Positions 44,172-53,127 of a DNA stretch of 64,000 nucleotides are shown here, one piece after another; positions within the stretch are counted from its first letter, which is position 1, and every line of letters begins with the position of its first letter. The notes under the pieces are model-generated. The model worked only from the letters and a program-made list of their open reading frames with translations, had not been told where the DNA came from and did not search any database. The DNA is from DAOUET01 sp034430155 (GTDB taxonomy: Bacteria > Chloroflexota > Anaerolineae > Anaerolineales > UBA4823): the NCBI GenBank assembly GCA_034430155.1, contig DAOUET010000170.1, positions 1-64,000 on the forward strand, read 5' to 3'. Position numbers and translations under genes: made by a program.

Positions 44172-45167
44172 ATGCCTGAACGGGTATCTTTGTATATGCA
44201 GGACGCCCATGATCTACGTGACGGTCTGGATTATGTGCGTTATGCAGAAGAGCATGGATTTGAAGCTGTCTGGCAAGCTGAATCGCGCTTGGTTAGGGAT
44301 GCCATTGTACCCATGGCTGCTTACGCTGCCGTCACAGAACGGATAAAAGTTGGTTCTGGAGTGATAAACAATTGGACGCGTAATATCGGGTTACTGGCAG
44401 CGACATTTCTAACATTAGATGATCTTGCCCCTGACCGCATCATCTGCGGGATTGGCGCCTGGTGGGACCCATTGGCACGCAATGTTGGTATTGAGCGCAG
44501 GAAACCGCTTAGCGCTATGCGGGAAACAGTTATAATTTTACGGCGGTTGTTGAATATGGAACGTGTAACCTTTCATGGTGAATTTGTTTATGTAGACGGG
44601 ATCGAGCTTGATGTCGTGCATGGTCGCAGGGAACCGCGCAATGTCCCCATAATGATTGGAGCAACCGGTGATAAGATGTTGGAACTGGCTGGGGAGATTG
44701 CAGATGGCGTCGTGCTCAATTATTGTGTTCCGCCACAATATAACGACAACGCACTGGAATTGCTCGAAAAAGGTGCTCGCAGGTCAGGGAGAAGCTTGAA
44801 AGATCTTGATTGCCCTCAGTTGGTTGTTTGTTCGGTTGACGAGGACCCCCAGAAGGCCATCGATACTACCCGTGAATTACTCACCCAATACCTCGCCCAG
44901 CAACCTCATATTGCCAAGGCTTCAGGTGTAACCCAAGATGTGGTCAATGAGATTCAAACTATTTTGGGGTGGCCGGCTACCCACGAGCAGATCCGAAGAG
45001 CGAAACACCTCGTTCCAGAAGATTTGATACACCGCATTACTGCTTCAGGAACTCCTCAGGAAGCACGCTTGAAAGTGGCTGAATATAAAAGGCACGGTTG
45101 TACCTGCCCAATTCTATACCCGGTTGGGGGCGATGTAAAATTGTTGATCGATACCTTTGCCCAATGA
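44172..45167 (+). CDS. LLM-class F420-dependent oxidoreductase
   Basis: 331 residues from ATG 44172, preceded by TAGGAGGAG. A luciferase-like TIM barrel related to methylenetetrahydromethanopterin reductase: YAEEHGFEAVWQAESR, IKVGSGVINNWTRN, DRIICGIGAWWDPLA and GATGDKMLELAGEIADGVVL. The GVINNWTRN block is the one in contact with F420 in this class. It ends the F420 block. The substrate is unknown. Confidence 0.9.
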   Translation: MPERVSLYMQDAHDLRDGLDYVRYAEEHGFEAVWQAESRLVRDAIVPMAAYAAVTERIKVGSGVINNWTRNIGLLAATFLTLDDLAPDRIICGIGAWWDPLARNVGIERRKPLSAMRETVIILRRLLNMERVTFHGEFVYVDGIELDVVHGRREPRNVPIMIGATGDKMLELAGEIADGVVLNYCVPPQYNDNALELLEKGARRSGRSLKDLDCPQLVVCSVDEDPQKAIDTTRELLTQYLAQQPHIAKASGVTQDVVNEIQTILGWPATHEQIRRAKHLVPEDLIHRITASGTPQEARLKVAEYKRHGCTCPILYPVGGDVKLLIDTFAQ

Positions 45168-45203
45168 TTCTAGCTTGGGTATCTAAATCCTTTTTTGAAA
45201 TAA

Positions 45204-45255
45204 GATAGGGCTTTCTTTGAGGGAATCTCTCGGAAGCCCTATCTATTTTCTCTTT
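45204..45255 (+). terminator. Rho-independent terminator of the F420 block
   Basis: GATAGGGCTT (45204-45213) pairs with AAGCCCTATC (45234-45243) with a 20-base loop, then TATTTTCTCTTTG. It closes the transcript 37 bases after the LLM gene. The rest of the gap to 45606 (about 350 bases) has a TATAAT at 45520 but no gene that I recognise. Confidence 0.8.
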
Positions 45256-45606
45256 GTCGGTTGATAAAAACATCGGAGGAGTTGGGTACATAGGTTTTCG
45301 TAGAATTTTTCTAGGGGACTATTCAATGCCCTTTTTCATCAGTCCGGCATAATGACCATGAACACCAAGAAAGGGATGGAGTGCTATTTCTTGAGCGCCA
45401 TGAACTCCCAGATACGCAGGTTTCTTTGAATGATTACGAGGCAGCGCTAAACCCTAGCTCTTATTAATCTAGATATCCTGTGCTGAATCTCAAGAGGAAT
45501 GTTTCTATAACTCGGATAGTATAATAAGAACCGAGATATCAATAAATAAATGACATAAGAATAGCAGAAAGGCGTATTTTAATCCCTAATTTGGAGAAAC
45601 TACCTA

Positions 45607-46158
45607 GTGTTATCCACACAACCTAATTCACGTTATTGCTTCGTATGCGGTATCGCCAATCCATTTGGCCTGCAATTGAGATTCTACAAATCCGGGGAGG
45701 AAGAGGTAACAGCCGAATATACCGTTCCCCAGCGTTTCCAAGGTTATCCGGGAGTCGTGCATGGCGGTATCGTTGCTGCAATGTTAGATGAGGTTGCCGG
45801 TCGAGCGCACATGGGAGGTGATCCACCGCGTTTTATGTATACAGCGCGATTGGACATCCGCTATCGTAAAAATGTGCCAGTGGGAGAACCTTTACGGCTA
45901 ATCGGCAGAATTGGTAAAAGTAAGCGGCGTACTGCTACTTCTACCAGCCAGATCTATGGACCAGATGGGGCTTTGTTAGCTGAAGCAGAAGCTCTCCTGG
46001 TAGACCTGCCACCTGAAGTACTTGATTCAACGGATCTGGAGGCATTGGGTTGGAAGATCTATGATGAAGATGAAATCCAAGCGGTGAAAAAGTCGTCTAA
46101 TATTAAAATTCTTGAGGGCAATCCGATTTTCCCGGTCTTTAAATCCTCGAACGAATAA
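45607..46158 (+). CDS. PaaI-type HotDog thioesterase
   Basis: 183 residues from GTG 45607 (GGAG about 10 bases upstream). The first residues SRYCFVCGIANPFGLQLRF, then PGVVHGGIVAAMLDEVAGR with the HGG active-site loop, and LDIRYRKNVPVGEPLRLIG fit the HotDog PaaI family that hydrolyses acyl-CoA. The last 40 residues are variable. The next gene (FAD subunit) starts 42 bases downstream, so it may be in the hydroxylase operon; the substrate is not predictable. Confidence 0.85.
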   Translation: MLSTQPNSRYCFVCGIANPFGLQLRFYKSGEEEVTAEYTVPQRFQGYPGVVHGGIVAAMLDEVAGRAHMGGDPPRFMYTARLDIRYRKNVPVGEPLRLIGRIGKSKRRTATSTSQIYGPDGALLAEAEALLVDLPPEVLDSTDLEALGWKIYDEDEIQAVKKSSNIKILEGNPIFPVFKSSNE

Positions 46159-46199
46159 CCTCAGAAGAAAAAACACTCTCGTAAATCCCAGAAAACCTG

Positions 46200-46949
46200 A
46201 TGATTACTGAATACCATCGTCCGAAAAAGCTAGAAGCTGCCTTGAAACTACTTTCACGGTCAGAGCCACCCACATTTCCAATGGGAGGTGGTTCAATATT
46301 AAACCGCCCACAGTCTAACCGATTTGCAGTTGTGGACTTGCAGGATTTAGGATTAAATACTATCCAGAATCGTGGCAATACGTTGGATCTAGGTGCGGCG
46401 GTCAATTTACAGTCATTGCTGGAGGTTTCTGGATTACCAACCGCGCTGGTAAAGGCTATAAGTCACGAAGCAACCTACAATCTCCGCCAGGTAGCTACCG
46501 TTGCAGGAACATTAATCGCATCGGATGGTCGCTCACCCTTTACAACGGCTTTATTAGCCCTGGACACGAACCTTACCCTGGAACCGGGGGAAGAACAGGT
46601 TAACCTGGGCGATCTATTACCTTTGCGTACGGAGCGATTGCCTGGACGATTGATCACCAAGATACACATCCCGTTGAATGCGAAATTGGGTTATGAATAT
46701 GTAGCTCGTTCGCCAGCAGACTTACCAATCGTTTGTGTAGGTGTAGCTCAATGGCCTTCGGGGCGCACTCGCGTAGCTCTTGGGGGGTTTGGCAAAGCGC
46801 CCCTGGTAGCTTTTGATGGCAGCGAGGCCCAAGGAGCAGAGGCAGCCGCGCGTAATGCGTATAGCCATGCTGGTGATGCATGGGCAAGCGCTGAATATCG
46901 CCGGGAAATAGCTGCGATCCTTACCCGCCGATATTTAAGACTAATTTGA
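46200..46949 (+). CDS. Molybdenum hydroxylase FAD-binding subunit (set 2)
   Basis: 249 residues, shorter than the usual 280-300. The PP-binding loop is PTFPMGGGSILNRPQ, where the usual AGGTDL is replaced, and the second motif is YNLRQVATVAGTLIAS in place of RNxATLGGN. The C-terminal domain (VALGGFGKAPLVAFDG) is typical. It is therefore a diverged FAD subunit whose flavin binding may differ. It precedes the Mo gene by 12 bases. Confidence 0.8.
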   Translation: MITEYHRPKKLEAALKLLSRSEPPTFPMGGGSILNRPQSNRFAVVDLQDLGLNTIQNRGNTLDLGAAVNLQSLLEVSGLPTALVKAISHEATYNLRQVATVAGTLIASDGRSPFTTALLALDTNLTLEPGEEQVNLGDLLPLRTERLPGRLITKIHIPLNAKLGYEYVARSPADLPIVCVGVAQWPSGRTRVALGGFGKAPLVAFDGSEAQGAEAAARNAYSHAGDAWASAEYRREIAAILTRRYLRLI

Positions 46950-46961
46950 TGGTGAGTTGTG

Positions 46962-49900
46962 ATGAGATTAAATCTTCTAATCAACCATGACAAGCATGAA
47001 ATGGAAATCGATCCCGGAACGAGTCTGCTCAAAGCGCTTAGAAGCTTGGGTTATTTTGGGGTCAAACACGGCTGCGAGACAGGAGAATGTGGCGCTTGCA
47101 CGGTCTTATTAGATGGCAAACCAGTGAATTCGTGTGTGTATCTGGCAGCTCAAGCCGAAGGGCATTCAATCGAAACGATCGAATCAATCGGGCAGCACCC
47201 CCTCCAGGGTTGGAAGCGGACTGAAGGTTTTCACCCTCTCCAGCAGGCTTTTGTAGACAGCGGTGCGATTCAATGTGGCTATTGTACCCCAGCCCAGATA
47301 TTAGCTGCTAAAGCGCTGTTGGAGCGCGTCCCAAATCCCAGTGAAGAAGACGTGCGTGAGCAGCTGGCAGGTGTGCTGTGCCGCTGTACAGGCTATCTCA
47401 AACCTGTAAAGGCCGTACTCAGAGCTGCTGCAATGGCACGGGGGGAGGTGGTAGAACCTATTGATAGTCTAATTCCAGCTCCCCCCGATTGGTTTTCTGA
47501 GGGAGAGGCTCACCCGGGTCAGGATGAGGCGGGATATCCAGGAGCGGACCTGCCAACACAAACACAGGTCATGCCACGCGTCCAGGTGACACCTGAAACT
47601 AAAGCCTGGCAGCGAGTTGGAAAGCCAGAACCTAAGGTAGACGCCATCAAGTTGGCTCAGGGAAAACCGGCTTTTACTGCAGACTTTGAAATGCGCGGTA
47701 TGCTGGTGGCGAAAGTTCTACACAGTCCAATAGCCCACGCGCGCATCAAGATGATTGATGCAAGCCAGGCATTAGCCCTTTCTGGCGTGGCTGCTGTCTT
47801 AACCTGGAAAGATATTCCTCGCGTAATTTATTCTACTGCTGGTCAATCAGATCCAATTCCTGGTCCATTGGACAGCTTTTCGTTAGACAATAAAGTTCGT
47901 TTTGTGGGCGATCGTGTGGCCTTCGTCGCTGCAGAAAGCGAAGAAATTGCCAATCGAGCTCTCGAATTGATTAAGGTCGAATATGAAGCGTTGCCAACTG
48001 TCCTGGAACCATCCGATGCTCTAAAATCTAGGGCACCGCAGCTGCACGATGAGCCCGAATACGTCAATTTTGGGGAATCAGACCCAACCCGGAACCTGGC
48101 AGCTCAAATTCGAATCGACATCGGGGATGTTGATAAAGGCTTTGAGGAGGCTGATCACATTTTTGAACACGAATATGAGGTCCCGAAAGTACAACAAGCC
48201 CACATTGAGCCACACGTAGCTGTGACTTATTGGGACGAAGACGATCGCCTAGTGATTCGAACCAGCACACAGGTCCCCTTCCATGCCCGCCGCCAGCTTG
48301 CACCGGTTCTAGATCTACCAATCAAACGCATTCGTGTGGTCAAGCCTCGCATCGGGGGCGGCTTCGGGGGCAAGCAGGAGATCTTGATCGAAGATGTACC
48401 TGCTCATCTAACGATCGCGACTGGACGACCGGTATTTTATGAATACACACGTGAAGAGGAGTTTATGGCTTCGCGGTCGCGACATCCCATGCGGGTTCGC
48501 CTGAGAACAGGCCTTAAAGCGGACGGCACGATTACCGCCAACGCTATGTACGCCCTCAGCGATACCGGTGCTTATGGCTGCCATGCGCTGACCGTCACCG
48601 GTAACACCGGTCACAAAGCCATGGCGTTGTATGTAGGGGATGGACCATATCGATTATCCCCTAACATACGCTTCTATGCGGATGTTGTCTATACCAACCA
48701 CCCTCCAGCCGGGGCATATCGAGGGTATGGTGTTCCCCAGGGCTTTTGGCCTTTAGAACGTCATATGGAAAAAATCGCCCGCGAGATGAACCTGGACCCC
48801 TTAGAATTCAGGCTAAAAAACGCTCTAAGGCAAGGAGAGCTGCACCCATTCAGTACAGCGTGGAGCGAGGGGCGCGAACCTCGCCCAGAGATCATTCAAT
48901 CTTGTGGATTGGAAGAATGTGTCAGCCAGGGAAAAGCCGCGATTAATTGGGATCGAAAATTTAGAAACCCTGTTTGGCATCTGATCCCTGATAAACCCTT
49001 TGCACGGCGAGGGATTGGAGTGGCGTTGGTTATGCAGGGAACGGCCATCCCCTATCTGGATATGGGCGGAGCCAGCATCAAGATGAACGAGGATGGATCG
49101 TTCAACCTGTTAGTAGGCGCTACAGATTTGGGTACAGGATCAGACACAGTTCTAGCGCAAATGGCGGCTGAAGTGCTGGGAGTTCCTGTTGATGATATCT
49201 TGGTTTATTCATCGGATACTGACTTCACGCCTTTTGATAAAGGAGCTTACGCTTCTAGCACCACTTATATCTCGGGAGCAGCCGTTGTGCGCACCGCTCG
49301 AAAAGTTGCGGAGCGGATTCGCATCCGGGCTGCGGGCATCTTGAATGAGGAGAACGCCACAAATTTTAAACCGGATGAAATCCGACTGGTAGATCGCTTG
49401 GCGGTAGCACCTGATGGAAACCGCGTGACTATGTCTGAAATCGGCCACCACGCCTTGCACCATGCAGACCAGGAACAAATCATGGGTGTGGGATCTTACA
49501 TGTCTCCGGTAGCACCACCCCCCTTTGCGGCGCAATTTGCTGAGGTCACGGTGGATGTTGAAACCGGTCAGGTTGTGGTTGACAAGTTGCTCATGGCGGT
49601 AGATTCTGGGGTGATCGTCAATCCCATCACGGCGTCTGGTCAAATCGAAGGCGGCATGACCCAAGCCCTGGGTTATGCGGTCTGCGAGGAAATGCAATAT
49701 GATGGGGAAGGACGCCCTCGCGAACGCGACTTCCGCAACTACCATATCTTTCAAGCCCATGAGATGCCTGATCTGATGACGATTTTTATCGAGACTTTTG
49801 AGCCTTCCCATCCATTCGGCGTTAAGGCGGTCGCAGAAATCCCAATGGATGGGGTTGCTCCGGCAGTCGGAAATGCCGTGTTTGACGCCTGCGAGGTTGA

Positions 49901-49979
49901 AATCGATGCCATTCCGATCACGCCCGAAAAAGTGTGGCGGGTACTTGCCCAGATGGATGTATCTCTGAATAACGATTAA
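46962..49979 (+). CDS. Molybdenum hydroxylase, fused 2Fe-2S and Mo-cofactor subunit (set 2)
   Basis: 1005 residues from ATG 46962 (a GTG one codon earlier is possible). Residues 1-165: 2Fe-2S ligands in HGCETGECGACTVLLDG and CGYCTPAQ, LCRCTGYL. A linker rich in Pro and Gln (about 170-220) leads to the Mo domain: GGGFGGKQEI, PAGAYRGYGVPQG, TDLGTGSDTVLAQM and FGVKAVAEIPMDGVAPAV, where the Glu in KAVAE is the catalytic base. The long linker and AYRGYG differ from set 1 (AFRGFG), so the two sets probably act on different substrates. XdhC follows at 50432. Confidence 0.88.
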   Translation: MRLNLLINHDKHEMEIDPGTSLLKALRSLGYFGVKHGCETGECGACTVLLDGKPVNSCVYLAAQAEGHSIETIESIGQHPLQGWKRTEGFHPLQQAFVDSGAIQCGYCTPAQILAAKALLERVPNPSEEDVREQLAGVLCRCTGYLKPVKAVLRAAAMARGEVVEPIDSLIPAPPDWFSEGEAHPGQDEAGYPGADLPTQTQVMPRVQVTPETKAWQRVGKPEPKVDAIKLAQGKPAFTADFEMRGMLVAKVLHSPIAHARIKMIDASQALALSGVAAVLTWKDIPRVIYSTAGQSDPIPGPLDSFSLDNKVRFVGDRVAFVAAESEEIANRALELIKVEYEALPTVLEPSDALKSRAPQLHDEPEYVNFGESDPTRNLAAQIRIDIGDVDKGFEEADHIFEHEYEVPKVQQAHIEPHVAVTYWDEDDRLVIRTSTQVPFHARRQLAPVLDLPIKRIRVVKPRIGGGFGGKQEILIEDVPAHLTIATGRPVFYEYTREEEFMASRSRHPMRVRLRTGLKADGTITANAMYALSDTGAYGCHALTVTGNTGHKAMALYVGDGPYRLSPNIRFYADVVYTNHPPAGAYRGYGVPQGFWPLERHMEKIAREMNLDPLEFRLKNALRQGELHPFSTAWSEGREPRPEIIQSCGLEECVSQGKAAINWDRKFRNPVWHLIPDKPFARRGIGVALVMQGTAIPYLDMGGASIKMNEDGSFNLLVGATDLGTGSDTVLAQMAAEVLGVPVDDILVYSSDTDFTPFDKGAYASSTTYISGAAVVRTARKVAERIRIRAAGILNEENATNFKPDEIRLVDRLAVAPDGNRVTMSEIGHHALHHADQEQIMGVGSYMSPVAPPPFAAQFAEVTVDVETGQVVVDKLLMAVDSGVIVNPITASGQIEGGMTQALGYAVCEEMQYDGEGRPRERDFRNYHIFQAHEMPDLMTIFIETFEPSHPFGVKAVAEIPMDGVAPAVGNAVFDACEVEIDAIPITPEKVWRVLAQMDVSLNND

Positions 49980-50431
49980 GAGAGCTAATCAAATACCAGT
50001 TTTGTTCACTTTTGAAAGCGATTGGTAAAAAGATATAGATTCACCAGGGCAAATCGTAATAGAACATACAGAACCGTTAATTCAAGAGGCTGAAAAAAGC
50101 TTCCAGAAAGCAGCTAAACGTTATATGATTCATTGTGGCGAGTTGGGTTCAAGAGTTACACTTGCGTCATGGACAGGGCGTTTTTTTTGACGATCCGTTA
50201 CCTGCACGAGCCAGACAAGCACAAGTTTAGTTCTCAAGATTTTTGGAGGTTATTTTACGGCAATTTTCCCAGAATCCTGACATCGCTACCCAGATGGGAC
50301 CCGCCGGGCAGATGGTGTGATTTCACGGAAAAAACAGCTTTTGCGAGTCGTTCTTGGGTTATTAGAAAGTAAAACGAAAACCTCAGGCTGTGTATATCAG
50401 CCATCAGTATGCAAGACCTTTGAAGAAATTA
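49980..50431 (+). other. Gap with possible decayed coding remnant
   Basis: A frame from about 50055 (QIVIEHTEPLIQEAEKSF, then CGELGSRVTLASWTGR) meets a TGA right after a run of eight T (50181-50188); from there a shifted frame reads DDPLPARARQAQ, stop, FLEVILRQFSQNPD. Together with the missing start this looks like an old gene fragment. I do not recognise its family. No RNA or promoter is seen. Confidence 0.35.
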
Positions 50432-51220
50432 ATGATTTACCAGGCTTTAGCTGAACTCGAACGTAAAAATGAGGCTGGCGCGCTGTGCACCGTTATCCGC
50501 AGTCAAGGATCGACGCCGCGTCATGAAACCAGTAAGATGCTGGTTTACCCTGATGGTCGCATATTAGGGAGCGTAGGTGGCGGTGAATTGGAAAACCGTG
50601 TGATCGCTGAAGCGAAGCAGTCCATCATCGATGGGAAGTCACGATTATTGGATTATAGTATGAGCGATCCCCAACGTGGAGATCCGGGTGTGTGTGGCGG
50701 GCAAGTAGAAATATTTATTGAGCCGATTCACCCGCAACCCACCCTGGTCGTGATCGGCAGTGGGCATGTAGGTAAGGCCGTCGCTCACCTGGCTAAGTGG
50801 CTTGGGTTCCGAGTGGTGGTTAATGATGACCGGCCTGAATTCTGCACTCCGGAAGCAGTACCAGATGCCGATGAATATCATCCGGTCCCAATGAAAGAAT
50901 TACCGAAAAACCTGAATATTACTGATTCTACCTACCTAGTTTTGACTACTAGAGGTGTCGATATCGATGTAGAAGGCTTACCTGCTTTGTTGGAATCTTC
51001 GGCAGCTTATATGGGGGTGATCGGATCAAAAAGGCGCTGGGAAACCACACGTAAACAACTGATTAAGGCAGGCATTTCGGGAGAGAAGCTGGCAGGTGTC
51101 CATTCTCCCATCGGTTTGGAGTTACACGCTGAAACGCCTGAGGAAATCGCAGTAAGTATTATGGCAGAAATTATCATGCTTTACCATCAAGGCGATGGCA
51201 CACCGATGAAAGCTGGATAG
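50432..51220 (+). CDS. xdhC: XdhC/CoxI family Mo-hydroxylase maturation protein
   Basis: 262 residues from ATG 50432 (IYQALAELERKNEAGALCTV is the normal start; a GTG at 50390 would add 14 residues). The N-terminal domain has TVIRSQGSTPRHETSKMLV, GSVGGGELE and the CGG in PGVCGGQVEIFIEP. The C-terminal Rossmann domain has VVIGSGHVGKAVAHLAKWLG and ends GLELHAETPEEIAVSIMAEI. The family inserts or sulfurates the Mo cofactor of xanthine-dehydrogenase-type enzymes. It lies 27 bases before the set 3 FAD/2Fe-2S gene. Confidence 0.93.
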   Translation: MIYQALAELERKNEAGALCTVIRSQGSTPRHETSKMLVYPDGRILGSVGGGELENRVIAEAKQSIIDGKSRLLDYSMSDPQRGDPGVCGGQVEIFIEPIHPQPTLVVIGSGHVGKAVAHLAKWLGFRVVVNDDRPEFCTPEAVPDADEYHPVPMKELPKNLNITDSTYLVLTTRGVDIDVEGLPALLESSAAYMGVIGSKRRWETTRKQLIKAGISGEKLAGVHSPIGLELHAETPEEIAVSIMAEIIMLYHQGDGTPMKAG

Positions 51221-51246
51221 GCCTTATTTCAAATCCGGAGAAATTT

Positions 51247-52698
51247 ATGTGGTCTAGATATATAAATGCGACCAATATTGAAGATGTTTTAACAATTTTG
51301 GCAGATAGAGGCAAGCGCGCTCGGATCATTGCTGGAGGAACCGATTTAATTCTGGAAATTGAGAGAGGAGTTCGGAAGGGAATTGATACACTGGTTGATG
51401 TGAGCAGGATTCCTGACCTTGATCGCATACATCTCGATGAAGAGGAATTTATTCATTTGGGTCCCCTGGTGACACATGCCCATTGCGTAGCCTCCAAATT
51501 GATTTTTGAATGTGCTCTCCCCCTAGCTCAGGCTGCTTACGAGGTAGGCGCCCCACAAATTCGCAATCGAGGCACAATAGCTGGCAACTTAATTACAGCT
51601 TCGCCTGCCAATGACACCATAACTCCCCTGATGGCATTAGGAGCCCAAGTGCGGCTGCAATCTCAGTCGGGAGAACGCCTTATACCTCTCGAGGATTTTT
51701 ACACTGGTGTTAGAGGTACGTTGATGCGTCCCGATGAATTGATGGTTGATATCTCTTTCCCTGCTATGAAAGCAGACCAACGCGGGATTTTTGTTAAATT
51801 TGCATTACGGCGTGCTCAGGCCATCTCTTTGGTGAATGTCGCTATCCTGTTGACTTTTGATGAGAAGGTCATCGATGAACCGGTAAATTGCAAGGTTAGA
51901 AGTGCTTCAATCACCTTAGGTGCCGTGGCACCAACGATTATCCATGCCAGAGAAGCTGAAATATTTTTAAAAGGACGAGAGCTCGACGAAGAAACAATTG
52001 AGGAGTCGGCAAAATTGGCTCAACATGCGGCGAGACCGATCGATGATGTGCGCGCTTCAGCGGATTACCGGCTTGAAATGGTGCGGGTTGGAATCCTGCG
52101 AGGTTTGCGATCGATTTCAAACAACCAGGAACGTGCCGAATTTCCCGAATATCGAGTTACGCTGTGGGGTCAGGATACCCCCCCTAAGCTTGCTCAATTA
52201 GCTAAAACTGGCGAACATCATCAGAATTCGAAGATTTTGACACGCATCAACGGCCAAGGATATACTTTCACCAGCGGTCATAACAAGACTTTGTTGCGCT
52301 TATTGCGGGAAGAGGCGGGCCTGATAGGTACCAAGGAGGGTTGTGCTGAAGGGGAGTGTGGTGCTTGTACTGTTTTCTTAGATGGCATAGCTGTGATGAG
52401 CTGTCTTGTACCGGCAGCTAGAGCTCACGGGGCGGAAATTATGACAATCGAAGGATTAGCTCAAAATGGCAATCTCCATCCCGTGCAAAAGGCTTTTATT
52501 GAGGAGGGGGCTGTTCAATGTGGTTATTGCACTCCTGGATTTTTAATGTCAGGAGCGAAGCTATTAGAAGAGCGACCGTATCCCACTCGTAATGAGATCG
52601 AGCAAGCGATTACTGGTAACCTATGTCGGTGCACGGGTTACTATAAAATTGTGCAGGCAATCGAGAGTGCCAGCCATATGGAGGTGATTCATGACTAA
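51247..52698 (+). CDS. Fused FAD and 2Fe-2S subunit of a molybdenum hydroxylase (set 3)
   Basis: 483 residues. Residues 1-290: FAD subunit with ARIIAGGTDLILEIERG, GAPQIRNRGTIAGNLITASP and SASITLGAVAPTIIHAREAE. Residues about 329-483: 2Fe-2S subunit with GCAEGECGACTVFLDG, CGYCTPGF and LCRCTGYYK. The two are joined by a 30-residue Gln-rich linker. This order (FAD before 2Fe-2S) is the reverse of that in the xanthine dehydrogenase chain, and no Mo subunit follows directly. The free Mo subunit at 58613-60847 is the likely partner, 6 kb downstream. It overlaps the next gene by 8 bases. Confidence 0.88.
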   Translation: MWSRYINATNIEDVLTILADRGKRARIIAGGTDLILEIERGVRKGIDTLVDVSRIPDLDRIHLDEEEFIHLGPLVTHAHCVASKLIFECALPLAQAAYEVGAPQIRNRGTIAGNLITASPANDTITPLMALGAQVRLQSQSGERLIPLEDFYTGVRGTLMRPDELMVDISFPAMKADQRGIFVKFALRRAQAISLVNVAILLTFDEKVIDEPVNCKVRSASITLGAVAPTIIHAREAEIFLKGRELDEETIEESAKLAQHAARPIDDVRASADYRLEMVRVGILRGLRSISNNQERAEFPEYRVTLWGQDTPPKLAQLAKTGEHHQNSKILTRINGQGYTFTSGHNKTLLRLLREEAGLIGTKEGCAEGECGACTVFLDGIAVMSCLVPAARAHGAEIMTIEGLAQNGNLHPVQKAFIEEGAVQCGYCTPGFLMSGAKLLEERPYPTRNEIEQAITGNLCRCTGYYKIVQAIESASHMEVIHD

Positions 52699-53065
52699 AT
52701 ACACCCAATCTTATACCCGACAACAATCTAAACCAAGGCCATGGGACGTTCATCCTATCTGGCGGGGGATCGGCTGTATTTTTATCATCCTTATCCCCAT
52801 CATGTCTTATGCTGGGGCGGTGCTACTGATGCAGGCAAACGCGAAACAAGGCTGGGTAGGTCTTCCCAGAGAAATCACAGGTTCATTCGTGTTGCCAGTT
52901 CTTGGTCGGATTTATTATACGGACCTGATTGTAGCTTTAATCTTGATGATCATAGGTTTTGGAATATTGACCGTCGTATATTCTTTTACCTACCGATTAA
53001 TTGGCCCCCCGAAATACGGACCACTGGATGCACCTCCTGAAAAAGGAAGCAGAAGACCGCGTTGA
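52691..53065 (+). CDS. Small membrane protein, unknown
   Basis: 124 residues starting inside the end of the fused hydroxylase gene (8-base overlap), so it is probably translated with it. Two hydrophobic segments (about 24-50 and 74-100; GIGCIFIILIPIMSYAGAVL and YTDLIVALILMIIGFGILTV) with a basic N-terminus and a Pro/Arg-rich end. No family recognised. The position suggests a membrane partner or anchor for an electron-transfer step, but there is no motif to support this. Confidence 0.6.
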   Translation: MTKYTQSYTRQQSKPRPWDVHPIWRGIGCIFIILIPIMSYAGAVLLMQANAKQGWVGLPREITGSFVLPVLGRIYYTDLIVALILMIIGFGILTVVYSFTYRLIGPPKYGPLDAPPEKGSRRPR

Positions 53066-53127
53066 TTAAGTATCTAGAACCTAGGTTTTGGTCCTTTGGA
53101 TCGGTCCCGTGGTAATTTTGTAAAAAG

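Noticed and set aside
50133..50372. 79-codon open frame before xdhC
   Set aside because: Crosses the T8 run and has no SD or family; kept only as part of a possible remnant.
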